Counted from the first letter of the stretch, positions 45,147 to 57,577 are shown. The stretch is 64,000 bases of DNA from Budorcas taxicolor (GCF_023091745.1 NC_068910.1:183389170-183453169); one strand, 5' to 3'. The notes: generated from the sequence alone by a model not told the origin. Numbers and translations: made by a program.

Positions 45147-45355
45147 GCTTCCCTGGTGGCTCAGAGGTTAAAGCGTCTGCCTGCAAGGCGGGAGACCCAG
45201 GTTCAATCCCTGGGTCGGGAAGATCCCCTGGAGAAGGAAATGGCAACCCATTCCAGTATTCTTGCCTAGAGAATCCCATGGACAGAGGAGCCTGGTGGGC
45301 TACAGTCCACGGGGTCGCAAAGAGTCAGACACGACTGAGCAACTTCACTTTCACC
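45147..45355 (+). repeat. Bov-tA SINE
   Basis: Sense SINE: AGCTTCCCTGGTGGCTCAGA, GGTTCAATCCCTGGGTCGG, body to GACTGAGCAACTTCACTTTC. Close to consensus, so relatively young. Confidence 0.93.
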
Positions 45356-45435
45356 TCCAAAAGTGAAGTAAAGAAGAGGGACACATTCTTGCCTCTTTGT
45401 GATCCAATTAAACGGCTTTTGTTATCCTTGATGTT

Positions 45436-45566
45436 GGGCTTCCCTGGTGGCTCAGTGGTAAAGAATCTGCTTGTAATGCAGGAGACCAGTGTTTGATCCC
45501 TGGGTTGGGAAGATCCCCTGGAGAAGGGAATAGCTATTTACTTGCAAAGAGTAAGACATTGAGTGA

Positions 45567-45611
<45 letters not shown>
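45436..45611 (+). repeat. Bov-tA SINE with internal deletion and long (CA)n tail
   Basis: The head and first body half are normal. Most of the second half is missing (GAGAAGGGAATAGCTATTTACTTGC jumps to AAAGAGTAAGACATTGAGTG). A run of about 21 CA units follows at 45569-45611. Confidence 0.9.
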
Positions 45612-45615
<4 letters not shown>

Positions 45616-46152
45616 GAAAGTTCCCTGTAACACATGCTGGACTTCTGTCCACCTAATACTGTTAGGAAAAATCTGTGCAAGCTGCAGGTATCCTTCTTAT
45701 TTATATTGCTTAATTTTACATTTCACACATATTTTTAAAGGAATGTGTTTTAAAACCATATTGTGTTTATGTAGCTTCTTCCCTGGTGTCTGTTTAGAAT
45801 TTTAAAGAACCAGTATAATTTGCTGATTGCTAAGCTATAGAATTCTTAAAAACGTGTAGCTGCTCACTAGGTGATTTAAAAGAGGGTGGTTCAAGACTGA
45901 ACAGTGTTTCTTAATTTGAAGTGAGATTGTGCTTCAGTGAGAGTTTGAAGGCAAATGCTGAGGGTATTTCAGAGGTAGGGGAATGCAGGTAATTATTGAA
46001 AACCTGCTTGGTTAGTTGCTCAGACCTTTTAATAACAGACTGTTTCAAGTTGGTTTTGGTCTTTCCAGGCGCTATAGTTGCCCAAATGCACTAAGCATTT
46101 TCAAACATCTGTGCCCTTGCTTGTGCTCTGCCAGCTGCTTGAAATAGATCCA

Positions 46153-46336
46153 TTAAAAAAAAAGTTTATTTATTTGGCTGTTCTGAGTCTTAGTTGCATT
46201 GTGTGAGATCTTTAGTTGCAGCATGTGAACTCTTAGTTGTGGTATGTAGGATCTAGTTCCCTGACTGGGAATCGAACTCAGGCCCTCTGTATTGGGAACA
46301 TACAGTCTTAGCCACTGGGCTACCAGGGAAGTCTCT
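46153..46336 (-). repeat. CHR-type SINE
   Basis: Reverse element: A/T tail, TCTTAGTTGCATTGTGTGAG, GTATGTAGGATCTAGTTCCC, GGGAATCGAACTCAGGCCC, ending GGGCTACCAGGGAAGTC. Confidence 0.85.
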
Positions 46337-46504
46337 GAAATAGCTTCCTTACTGAAGTCCAGCTGAGGAAATTCTTCACCTCCATCCCACAGTTTATCGA
46401 ATCCAAGACAGACTGTCCCCTTCCCCATTTTAATGTGTATCAATTTGCTCTGATTCTTACAATGAATAGCAAATTGTAATCAAATGTGTTACTTTTTTTT
46501 TCTT

Positions 46505-48050
46505 CAGTTCATTTCAGTTCAGTTCAGTCACTCAGTCATATCTGGCTCTTTACGACTCCATGGACTGCAGCACTCCATGCTTCCCTGTCCATCACCAACT
46601 CCTGGAGCTTACTCAAACTCATGTCCATCGAGTTGGTGATGCCTTCCAACCATCTCATCCTCTGTCATCCCCTTCTCCTCCTGCCTTCAATCTTTCCCAG
46701 CATCAGGGTCTTTTCAAATGAGTCAGCTCTTTGAATCAGGTGGCCAAAGTATTGGAGTTTCAGCTTCAGCATCAGTCCTTCCAATGAACACCCAGGTCTG
46801 ATCTCCTTTAGGATGGACTGGTTGGATCTCCTTGCAGTCCAAGGGACTCTCAAGAATCTTCTCCAACACCACAGTTCAAAAGCATCAATTCTTCGGTGCT
46901 CAGCTTTCTTTATAGTCCAACTCTCACATCCATACATGACTACTGTAAAAGCCATAGCTTTGACTAGATGGACCTTTGTTGGCAAAGTAATGTCTCTGCT
47001 TTTCAATATGCTGTCTAGCTTGGTCATAACTTTCCTTCCAAGGAGCAAGTGTCTTTTAATTTCATGGCTCCTGTCACCATCTGCAGTGATTTTGGAGCCC
47101 CCCAAAATAAAGTCTGTCACTGTTTCCATTGTTTCCCACCTATTTGCCATGAAGTGATGGGACTGGATGCCATGATCTTAGTTTTCTGAATGTTGAACTT
47201 TAAGCCAACTTTTTCACTCTCCTCTTTCACTTTCAGCAAGAGGCTCTTTAGTTCTTCTTCGCTTTCTGCCATATCATCTGCATATCTGAGGTTACTGATA
47301 TTTCTCCTGGCAGTCTTGATTCCAGCTTGTGCTTCATCCAGTCTGGCATTTCGCATGACGTACTCTCAATATAAGTTAAATAAGCTGGGTGACAATATAT
47401 AGCCTTGACGTACTCCTTTTCTGATTTGGAATGTCTGTCGTTCCATGTCCAGCTCTGTTACTTCCTGACCTGCATACAGATTTCTCAGGAGGCAGGTCAG
47501 GTGGTCTGGTAGTCCTGTCTTCTTAAGAATTTTCCACAGTGTGTTTCGGTCCACACAGTCAAAGGCTTTGGCATAGTAAATAAAGCAGAAGTAGATGTTT
47601 TTCTGGAACTCTTGCTTTTTTGGTGGCCCAATGGATGTTGGCAATTTGATCTCTGGTTCCTCTGCCTTTTCTAAATCTAGCTTGAGCATCTGGAAGTTCA
47701 TGGTTCACGTATTGTTGAAGCCTGGCTTGGAGAATTTTGAGCATTACTTTGCTAGTGTGTGAGATGAGTGCAACTGTGTGGTACTTTGAACATTCTTTTG
47801 CATTGCCTTTCCTTGGGATTGGAATGAAAACTGACCTTTTCCAGTCCTGTGGCCATTGCTGAGTTTTCCAAATTTTCTGGCATAATGAGTGCAGCACTTT
47901 CACAGCATCACCTTTCAGGATTGAAATAGCTCAACTGGAATTCCATCACCTCCACTAACTTTGTTCGTAGTGATGCTTCCTAAGGCCCATTTGACTTCAC
48001 ATTCCAGGATATCTGGCTCTAGGTGAGTGATCACACCACTGTGCTTATAT
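46505..48050 (-). repeat. BovB LINE, 1.5 kb
   Basis: Longest single BovB copy here: from the 3' terminus (TTCAGTTCATTTCAGTTCAG) through the RT-type ORF to CTAGGTGAGTGATCACACCAC. ORF pieces on the minus strand (46665-47150, 47117-47356, 47366-47701, 47559-47903) carry RT-family text such as LRYADD and LISHTSKVMLKILQARL but sit in shifted frames, so it is dead. Confidence 0.93.
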
Positions 48051-48329
48051 AAAGCAATAGTTTAGTTTGTAACTGATGGCAATTTAGTTTTGATGAAATA
48101 TAGCATACAAATCTGCACTGCCAACATGTTGTCCAAGTAGAGATGTGCAGCAGGCAGTTGGGAGTGATTGTCTGGGTCTTTGGAGAGGTGAAGGTACAAA
48201 GTACATGTACTCAGTCTAACATTGTCCAGAGTCTCAGTCCTTTACAGCATCAACCCTAAGGCCTGAAAGCACATTCCTGACAGGTTGTGTAAAATCCACA
48301 TTCCTGAGGATTGCCGAGGAACCAGTGAG

Positions 48330-48965
48330 GATGTAAACTTATAGAGTTGTGTAACTATCGCTGAAATCCAAATTTTAGGACCTTTTTATTACCCCAGATC
48401 ATTCTCTCAGGTTCATGGGCAGGTAATCACTGCCCCCATTTCTGGCTCCAAGCAGTCACTAATTTGCTGTCTCTTTCCAGCAATTTTCTTTTTCTGGGCA
48501 TTTTATATAAATTGAATGCTATAATAAATGATCTTTTTCACCTGGGTTATTTCATTTAGCATAATATTTCTTGATGTTCATCCATGTTGTAGTATCAGTG
48601 GGGGTGGTTTAGTCACTGTCATGCCCGACTCTTTGCGACTGGATGGACTATAGCCTGCCAAGCTTCTCTCTCCACTGGAGTGTATTGCCATTTCCTTCTC
48701 CAGAGGATCTTCCTGACCCAGAAATTGAATCTGAGTCTCTTATACTGCAGGTGGTCTCTTGCCTTGCAGGTGGATTCTTTACTGACTTCATTCCTTTTAA
48801 TTGCCAAATAATATTTCATTGTCTGGATGGACCACATTTTGTTTATCCATTTACCAGTTCATGGGTGTTTGGGTTGTTTGTTCTATTTTGTTATTATAAT
48901 AAGAACATTCACATATAAGTTTGTGTTGATATATTTTTTTCATTTCTCTTGGGTAGACACAGAAT
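48330..48965 (-). repeat. Old L1 (L1M-type) split by a SINE
   Basis: Antisense L1M 3' region: GTCTCTTTCCAGCAATTTTC, TTGATGTTCATCCATGTTGTAG, then, after the SINE at 48600-48789, TTTCATTGTCTGGATGGACCACA and TATCCATTTACCAGTTCATGG. Confidence 0.75.
48600..48789 (-). repeat. Bov-tA SINE inserted in L1M
   Basis: Reverse, diverged SINE from GGGGTGGTTTAGTCACTG to GGTGGATTCTTTACTGACTTC. Confidence 0.85.
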
Positions 48966-50784
48966 AATTTCTTGATTGAACTATGGATTCTTGTCTCAAG
49001 AGCAGGGATGTTCTATCGACATCTTTGCAATTTTCTTTTTTACATGGGGTTGTATTGAAACCTTGAGTAATATACCTAAAAATTAAAATACTAATGAGCA
49101 TGTGAATATGAGAAGTGCAGCTAAAAGGCTGTTAAAATTTATTTGGCATCTGGTACAATTTACTGTCATTCACTAGTAACTACCTCCAGTCTTCCTGTCT
49201 GAAATAAAAATGACATATACATTATATTTACTACTCTGCTAATACCACCAAAAAGCCTAGCAATTGTCATTTCCAGATTGCTCTGAGGCGACGTAGCAAT
49301 CTAATTCTTTAAAACTGTGTTCTTGAATGTATCATTTCGTTGCCTCCTTTTTTGTCCTTTTGCAGTTGAAGGACATTTCACTTTTGACAACTGGGATTTA
49401 AATCGATTCTTAAAGGGGCCAAGAGAAAAAAGTAATTTATTTTAAAATCTTTTCAGATCCAGAACAACGTGAGGGATAGTTTATTAATTTGCCAAAGAAG
49501 TTAAGAGGTTGGAAAATTTTCCCAACCTTGATTTTCTCTGTTCCCTGTCTTCTTACAACTGCAGAGCAATCTAGAGTCCAGTTTTCCATTTGCACATTTT
49601 TGACGGTATGAATAAGGAAGATGTGATGATGGTGAATGTTTAAATAATGTTAGCAATAACACTTATCAGGACATTTCTGCTAAATTATTAGTGATAGAAT
49701 AAGACTCATTCTATGGTCATTTATTCATTCATTCATCTAGTCACTAAACTAGTATCTCATTATTTTTACAGATATTTATGTGACCATCTTCCATACGCTA
49801 GACACTGAACCAGGGACCTCGATTACAACTCTGAACAGTATTTTAAACTGTACACACTAAAGAGAGAACCTATTTAGCAGATGATTTTCCCAACTAATTA
49901 AAAAAGGAGAGTTAAATTGCTTTGGAAGGAGAAATTTGCAACTTTTAGTTACTTGATTTAAAGATCTGTGGGGTTTCCTTTCAGCTCTTTGGTATAATAG
50001 CCTGGTGAACATTTTTCCTGAATCACCTATGAGTTTGGCATTGAGCAGCTTCTAAGATCAGGCAAAATATGACCAAGGACAAGAATAATCATTCTCTAAA
50101 GTGAAAGTTCCAAGGCCCCTCAGATAAGGCCTTTTGAACCCCATGTCTCTTATTGAAACCTGAGGAGAAAGATATAAATATTGTTCAAAAATAAAAATGC
50201 AAGATTAATTACAAGCATTTCATACAGAATAAAAATGTGGTGCTGTGTTCTATTTATCTAAAATTCTTGCACATTTCTTTACACTATTGATCTTGCACAA
50301 GATGCTCAATGTTTGCTTCAGTCAAGTGGGACTCAGTAGATACTTAGTTAAAAATGACTTGGGTACCGGGTTCCTGGATTAATACCCAGATGAAAAATGA
50401 TTTAATTTTTAAATTTATACTTCTCTGCCTCAAAATGAGCACTCATCAGATGACATCTAGGGAGTGAAACTTCTTATAATCTAGAAAATGCTTCCTTAAG
50501 TTTTGAGAAGAATGCCTAGAAACTAATGAAGCTATCATCTAAGAGAAAATCCATTTTCAACACAGGCATATATCAAGTTACACTTCAAATGTATTAAATC
50601 CTAGTACATAGGGATATAGAGTAGTCCAGGGACCCTCCAAAGACAATCTCACCTTAGTCCAACATCTATCCTACATTTTCCAAAGCGTGGACATCCATAA
50701 TACTGGTTGAGCCATACCAGGGTCACTCTTATTTTTTCCTAGACTTTTCTTACATAGCATTAAAAAAACATTGAGCTCCAGTAC
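48966..50784. other. Intergenic DNA, no recognised element
   Basis: About 1.8 kb of apparently unique sequence. No exon, RNA gene or young repeat recognised. Confidence 0.4.
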
Positions 50785-51289
50785 TATAATTTATAATAAG
50801 AAATATTTAGTCTTCGTCCCTATTCCTGGCACAGAGCTCCTAAAAAACCCTTGGAACTTCCTGAGTGATGAGAGCCATAAAGGTGTCTTGATATTCATAA
50901 CAAACCCCTTTCAACCACATCTGAGTGAATGTTAATGAGGTGACTTTTGGAAAGCACATAAGAATGAGAGCTGGTTACCAGGTGAACTAACCATGTAATT
51001 AGATGGTTGGAACTTTCTGTCCACTTGCCTGACCTGGGGGTGGGGAGGGGAATGGAGGTTGAATCAATCACACCAATGGCCAGTGATTAATCAATTGTGC
51101 TTGTGTAATGAAGTCTTCCTAAAATCCCAAGAGGATGGAGTTCTGGGAGGATTCTAGGTTGGTGAACACATGCAGATTCAGGGAGAGTGGTGCACCCAGA
51201 GAGCATGGAAGCTTCCAGCCCCTTTTCTATGCATATCTTCCACCTGGCTGTTCCTGAGCTATATCATTTTATAATAAAGCAGTAATCTA

Positions 51290-52658
51290 TGCCAAAGCCT
51301 TTGACTCTGTGGATCACAATAAACTGTGAAAAATTCTGAGAGAGATGGGAATATCAGACCACCTGACCTGCCTCTTGAGAAACCTATATGCAGGTCAGGA
51401 AGCAACAGTTAGAACTGGACATGGAACAACAGACTGGTTCCAAATAGGGAAAGGAGTATGTCAAGGCTGTATATTGTTACCCTGCTTATTTAACTTATAT
51501 GCAGAGTACATCATCAGAGAAGGCAATGGCACCCCACTCCAGTACTCTTGCCTGGAAAATCCCATGGACGGAGGAGCCTGGTGGGCTGTAGTCCATGGGG
51601 TCGCTAAGAGTCGGACACGACTGAGTGACTTCACTTTCACTTTTCACTTTCATGCATTGGAGAAGGAAATGGCAACCCACTCCAGTGTTCTTGCCTGGAG
51701 AATCCCAAGGACGGGGGAGCCTGGTGAGCTGCCGTCTATGGGGTCACATAGAGTCGGACACGACTGAAGCGACTTAGCAGTAGCAGCAGCAGTAGCAGTA
51801 GCAGAGTACATCATGAGAAACGCTGGGCTGGAAGAAACACAAGCTGGAATCAAGATTGCTGGGAGAAATATCAATCACCTCAGATATGCAGATGACACCA
51901 CCCTTATGGCAGAAAGTGAAGAACTAAAGAGCCTCTTGATGAAAGTGAAAGAGGAGAGTGAAAAAGTTGGCTTAAAGCTCAACATTCAGAAAATGAAGAT
52001 CATGGCATCTGGTCCCATCACTTCATGGGAAATAGATGGGGAAACAGTGGAAACAATGTCAGACTTTATTTTCTGGGGCTCCAAAATTACTGCAGATGGT
52101 GATTGCAGCCATGAAATTAAAAGACACTTACTCCTTGGAAGAAAAGTTATGACCAACCTAGATAGCATATTCAAAAGCAGAGACATTACTTTGTCAACAA
52201 AGGTCCGTCTATTCAAGGCTATTGTTTTTCCTGTGGTCATGTATGGATGTGAGAGTTGGACTATAAAGAAAGGTGAGTGCCAAAGAATTGATGCTTTTGA
52301 ACTGTGGTGTTGGAGAAGAATCTTGAGAGTCCCTTGGACTGCAAGGAGATCCAACCAGTCCATTCTGAAGGAGATCAGCCCTGGGATTTCTTTGGAAGGA
52401 ATGATGGTAAAGCTGAAACTCCAGTACTTTGCCACCTCATGGGAAAATTAGACTCATTGGAAAGACTCTGATGCTGGGAGGGATTGGGGGCAGGAGGAAA
52501 AGGGGACGACAGAGGATGAGATGTCTGGATGGCATCACCAACTTGATGGACATGAGTTGAGTGAACTCCGGGAGTTGATGATGGACAGGGAGGCCTGGCG
52601 TGCTGTGATTCATGGGGTCGCAAAGAGTTGGACGCGACTGAGTGACTGAACTGAACTG
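51290..52658 (+). repeat. BovB LINE with 6-bp flanking duplication
   Basis: Sense BovB from TGCCAAAGCCTTTGACTCTG to GAACTGAACTG. AATCTA at 51284-51289 and 52659-52664 flanks it. It carries RT-type ORF remnants (51345-51515, and 51813-52451 with LRYADDT) interrupted by a BOV-A2. Confidence 0.92.
51515..51802 (+). repeat. BOV-A2 SINE (two BovA units) with 12-14-bp TSD
   Basis: Two BovA units (GAGAAGGCAATGGCACCCCAC ... and GGAGAAGGAAATGGCAACCC ...) end in an AGC/AGT triplet tail. AGAGTACATCAT occurs at 51503-51514 and 51803-51814, with two more matching bases (GC) before it on each side. Confidence 0.94.
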
Positions 52659-53018
52659 AATCTAGTACATAAAATGTTTCTCTGAGTTCTTTGAACCACT
52701 CTAGAAAACTAATTGAACTCAAAAGAGGGTGGATGGGAACCTCTGGTCTACAGCTGGCCGATCAGAAACATAGTAACAACCTGGATTTGTGATTGGCATC
52801 TGAAGTGGGTGGGTGGTGGAGTCGGTAAGTCTTGTGGGACTGAACCCTTAACCTGTAGGGTCTGATGCGATCTCCAGATAGACAGAGTTAGAACTGAGTC
52901 AAATTGTGGGACACCCAGCTGGTGTCACAGAACATTGCTTGGTGGTATTAAAAACACATCAGGATATCAACCAGTGTCAAATGAGTAAATGCAACTTAAA
53001 GATTCTCTATTTGTTAGT

Positions 53019-53259
53019 ACACGTGTTTGCACGTGGTCAGTAGCGTCCACCTCTCTGTGACCCCATGGACTGTAGCCCCACCAGGCTCCTCGGTCCCCAC
53101 CAGGCTCCTTGGTCCATGGGCTTTCCCAGGCAAGAATGCTGGAGTGGGTTGCTACTTCTTTCTCCAGAGGATCTTCCTAACCCGGGGATTGAATCCCTGT
53201 CTCCTGAGTCTCCTGCAGTGGCAGGCAGATTCATTACCACTGAGCCACCTGGGAAGCCC
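53019..53259 (-). repeat. Bov-tA SINE with 9-bp TSD and internal duplication
   Basis: Reverse SINE. TTTGTTAGT at 53010-53018 and 53260-53268 flanks it. Inside, CCACCAGGCTCCTCGGTCC is repeated in tandem as CCACCAGGCTCCTTGGTCC (about 53079-53116). Confidence 0.93.
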
Positions 53260-53402
53260 TTTGTTAGTGCTTAAAATAGTTTTTCTTTGTCAGCTGCCTC
53301 TTGTCATTCAGAAATTTTAATTTTTATTGTATCAAATCTTTCCATATTTTCCCTAATGTCTTCGAGTTTTGAGTATTGCTTAGGAAGATAAGAGCTTCCC
53401 TG

Positions 53403-53617
53403 TTGGTGGTGGTTTAGTCGCTAAGTCGTGTCCGACTCTTGCGAACCTATGGACTGTAGTCTGCCAGGCTCCTCTGTCTATGGGATTCTCCAGGCAAGAA
53501 TACTGGAGTGGGTTGCCATTTCCTTCTCCAGGGGATCTTAACGACTCAGGAATCAAACCTGAGTCTCCTGCATTGCATGCAGCTTACTGACTGACTGAGC
53601 TAGGGGGGAAGCTGGTT
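53403..53617 (-). repeat. Bov-tA SINE
   Basis: Reverse SINE from GTGGTGGTTTAGTCGCTAAG to GACTGAGCTAGGGGGGAAGC. Confidence 0.91.
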
Positions 53618-54619
53618 TTATTAGTGCAATAGCTTCTAAATAGAAAGCGCTGTGTTTGGGTTTAAAATATCAGAAGAGGAATACAACTGTGTTTATTGTC
53701 TGCTGGGACTGGATCAGGGATGATCTGAGTTCCATAAATATGCCTTCTCTACCATAGGCACACAGGAGAAAGTGGGGACTTTAGCTACCAAAGGAAGCAG
53801 CCCTAAGCAACACTCAGTCTTCTGTTTTCTCCTGGTGCCGTGCATATGTGCATATGCTGATTGTGGCCAGGTGGAGGATTTGGCTGGCCCAGCTAACTGC
53901 TTCTATCTAGAGGAATGAGCGAACCGTGCAGTAAAAGTGTGCTACCTCTAGATACAAATTAAACAGCACTAAAGTGCACTTAGAAGAAATTAGCAAAGCT
54001 CCAGAATGGAAAGTGACGTTAAAACATTCATTCTCTTTTTATTTCAATTTTACGAATAATGGGAAATGAATAAATGAAAAGACCAAGTAGAGAGAGGAAA
54101 TAGTAAGGGATTATTACCACAACACAAAGCTTTTATAGATATTGTGTTTGAATGGGCTGAATAAAGGAGATGGATTTTTAATCATTTCCCTAGTTTTAAA
54201 GATCACTATTATTTTAAAAAATTATTATTTTGGAAATCCCCAGGCTAAGCTCATGTCCTTTGGATTTCAAAGTACAGCAACCACCAAGTTTTTATTTATT
54301 CTCACTAATAGAAGCAATGCATCCTCTCCTTCTCTCTAGGCGGATGTTATTTTTCTTTATGTTGTTTCAAGGCAGAGGACTTAGTCCCAGGCATGATATG
54401 AACTACTCATAGTTGAAGTTAAAATTTTACTTCTAACAATTTTGGTGTGTAAAAACTGGCACAGCATTGGCACACTGTTGGTAAATATATCTCACAAAAT
54501 ACATGGAGAACAAAATAGATTCCTAAGCTGGTAGAAGGCATTCCACAGTATACAAAATTCAACTGTCCTTTCTTCACACAGTATAAAGTATTATTCAATC
54601 AGTTGGATGGATCAGTTAA

Positions 54620-54820
54620 AGACCATCACTGAATTATTTATGTATTATTACTCTGTGCCAGGCTTAGAACTAACAACTAGCCATGGATTGTCTATCTTGG
54701 TTTTCACATTTGTTCTATGAATTACACCTACATTATATTTGAAGAAACTGAGACTCAGAAAAAACTAACTACTCAAGGTCACACCATTGGTCAGGGAGCC
54801 AGGAACTGAGTTGGAAATGT
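54620..54820 (-). repeat. MIR SINE, diverged
   Basis: Antisense MIR: TGAAGAAACTGAGACTCAGA, ACTCAAGGTCACACCATTGG, GGAGCCAGGAACTGAG. Confidence 0.75.
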
Positions 54821-55460
54821 TTCTTTGTACTTGGAACGACAGGAAGGGAGACCTATGTAGTCCAGAAAGGGGAGAGATATCTGGGAAAAAAAAAAAGGAT
54901 GTGATTTCAGGTGCAACTTTCACACAGAAGCTTCCGCCTGCCTCCTGATTTAGTCTTCTTCATGATGAATTAAGAACAAAATAACACAAAAACCTTTATG
55001 TCAGGGGATTGAAGTAATTGGAAAAGATCTCATTTTCTTTGGCTAGGCAGCATAGTATTAAGTGCTTTCCTCCAATTAGCACTTTTATAAATTACCATTA
55101 TTTTTTCAGACAGTTTTCTACTCAGGTGTCTGCTTTTGGTTGCAAAATTAGTTCATATGGTCTCACACAAAAGTATGTTAAATGTTGTTACATGTGCTTT
55201 ACTGAGATGAAATATTTAACATTTAATGAATTCCCTTTCCTGTTTGGTAAGTCTGATCTTTCTGGCACAATTTAAAAATAAATTTCATTTATGAGTGTCT
55301 TGTTTTCCTAGTGTTCCCATATTTATTCAGTATTTTTTTTTTATTAACTTACACACTAAGGAATTTAACCATCTTCTGGATTAAACATCATGGCCCAGAA
55401 GGCTAACCACAGAATTCAGTCGTCTCTAAGAGAATAATCATATAAGATGCTTCTAGAATA

Positions 55461-55536
55461 TTATTTGAGGAGGAGGGTAATTATTTGAGGAGGAGGGTAA
55501 TTATTTGAGGAGGGTATTATTTGAGGAGGAGGAGGA
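55461..55536 (+). repeat. 20-bp minisatellite, about four copies
   Basis: Unit TTATTTGAGGAGGAGGGTAA: two perfect copies (55461-55480, 55481-55500), one shortened by 4 bases (55501-55516), and one whose end runs into GAGGAGGAGGA (55517-55536). Confidence 0.93.
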
Positions 55537-55969
55537 GTGTATGTGTGAAGTATTGTTACACTTTTGAGTGCTGTGTATTTGAGGTACGTGGATAACAATT
55601 TTAAATGCTTGAATTTCCTTACAGTCTTAACCAGAAGATTTTTAGGGTTTTTAAAAATACTAATTTCTATAACAATATGGATTAACTAATATAACCTTAA
55701 TTTCTATAGGAAGAATTTGTTGTTTAAATGATAAAAAAATATGTCAAAGTATTTTACTTTGGAGATTGGATGACTTTATTGACTGAATATTGACTAAAAT
55801 TAGCAAATAATTGCCCATTTTCATTCTGAGCTGTGGAGACTGCTTCCTGTCTTTAACTGTGACAGAGAGAACTGGCTGGAGCCAGCCACATTCACCTCAT
55901 ACCTTTGGCTGCGTTTCACGGTGCTTTTCTGCCTGTGTGCAAACCTCTGGTGTGCACCATCAGTTAGTT

Positions 55970-56662
55970 CAGTTCAGTTTAGTCTAGTCACTCAGTCATG
56001 TCCAACTCTTTCTGACCCCATGGACTGCAGCACGCCAGGCTCCCCTGTCCATCATCAGCTCCTGGAGCTTGCTCAAACTCATGTCCATTGAATTGGTGAT
56101 GCTATCCAGCCATCTCATCCTCTGTCATCCCCTTCTCCTCCTGCCTTCAATCTTTCCTAACATCAGGGTCTCTTCTAACGAGTCAGTTCTTCGCATCAGG
56201 TGGCCAAAGTATTGTAGGTTCAGCTTCAGCATCAGTCCTTCCAATGAAAATTCAGGACTGATTTCCTTTAGGATTGACTTGTTTGATCTCCTTGCAGTCC
56301 AAGGGACTCTTAAGAGTCATCTCTAACACCACAGTTCAAAAGCATCAGTTTTTTGGTGCTTAGCCTTCTTTATGGTTCAACTCTCACGTTCGTACATGAC
56401 TACTGGAAAAACAATAGCTTTGGCTTATAGGGACCTTTGTCAGCAAGTGATGTCTCTGCTTTTAATACTCTGTCTAGGTTTGTCATAGCTTTTCTTCTAA
56501 GGAACAAGCGTCTTTTAATTTCATGGCTGTAGTCACCATTTACAGTGATTTTGGAGCCAAAGAAAATAAAGTCTGTCACTGTTTCCATTGTTTCCTCATC
56601 TGTTTGCTGTGAAGTGATGGGACCAGATGCCATGATCTTAGTTTTTTGAATGCTGAGTTTTT
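55970..56662 (-). repeat. BovB LINE, 5' truncated
   Basis: Reverse BovB from CAGTTCAGTTTAGTCTAGTC to CATGATCTTAGTTTTTTGAATGC. More diverged than the copies at 36 or 42 kb. Confidence 0.92.
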
Positions 56663-57149
56663 CCTGTACCTTTCTTCTTTTAAAGCAGGGTTCAGCATTA
56701 GATTGACAGAGAAAAATCAAGGAATTTGTGGGATTCAAAAAAAATTTCATGCTTATATCTTCTCACTTCTGACTCAAAGTTGGCATATCCTTCAACTGTG
56801 AATTTAAGTTACAAGACAAAACATTGTTATATTAGCAACACTCATGATTTTGTCTTTCATACAAATAACAAATGTTTTGACATCATCACAGTGTGATTGT
56901 TGCAGATATTACCTGCTGTCACAGGTACTTTAAAATTATGTCAGTTACTAGACTTGTCACTAGATCTTCTTATTTCCTGTTTTAATAAAAAAGGCTAAAT
57001 CATACATTTGACTTTTAAGTATTTTAAACTGTATTTTAGTATACAGTTTCCTTTTTAATCTCATGAATTTTATTTTATGCATTTAAAAATATTATTCTGA
57101 GATGGGATCCATATGCATCACCAGGTAGAAAGGGGTGCAAGGCACAAAG

Positions 57150-57275
57150 ACCTGGAGAAGGGAAACCCACTCCGGTATTCTAGCCTGGAAAATTCCATGG
57201 ACAGAGAAGCCTCGTGGGTCCCAGTTCATGGGGTTGCATAGAGTCAGATATGACTGAGCAACTAACACACTCAAA
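57150..57275 (+). repeat. Bov-tA/BovA fragment, 5' truncated
   Basis: Sense BovA body only (CCTGGAGAAGGGAAACCCAC to GACTGAGCAACTAACACAC). The tRNA-derived head is missing. Confidence 0.87.
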
Positions 57276-57344
57276 GGCACAAGAAAGGTTAATATCCTCT
57301 GCTGTACAGCAAAGCTTCCCATGTGAATGTATGCATGTGTGCTG

Positions 57345-57577
57345 AGTTGCCCTGCTGCTGCTGCTGCTAAGTTGCTTCAGTCGTGTCCAACTCCTTGTGA
57401 TTCTATGGACTATAGCCTTCCAGGTTCCTCTGTCCATGGGATTCTCTAGGCAAGAAGAATACTGGTGTTGGTTGCCATGGCCTCCTCCAGGGGATCTTCT
57501 CCATCCAGGGATCAAACCCATGTCTCCTGCATTGGCAGGTGGATTCTTTACCATTTATTCACCAGAGAAGCCCTCCC
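57345..57577 (-). repeat. Bov-tA SINE with (CTG)n
   Basis: Reverse SINE preceded by (CTG)5 (about 57352-57368), body to TTATTCACCAGAGAAGCCC. It lies head-on to the fragment at 57150-57275. Confidence 0.9.

Larger units (their letters stand above)
50785..52960 (+). mobile_element. Old LTR of endogenous retrovirus type, split by BovB
   Basis: The left part 50785-51289 (CAATTGTGCTTGTGTAATGAAG, GGTTGGTGAACACATGCAG, CTATATCATTTTATAATAAAGCAGTAATCTA, with an AATAAA signal) continues after the BovB at 52659-52960 (GTTTCTCTGAGTTCTTTGAACC, GGACACCCAGCTGGTGTC). This is a widespread mammalian LTR layout, but I cannot name the family with certainty. No internal viral genes are adjacent. Confidence 0.65.

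Noticed and set aside
51813..52451. 212-codon open frame with LRYADD
   Set aside because: Remnant of the BovB ORF in a 5'-truncated copy.
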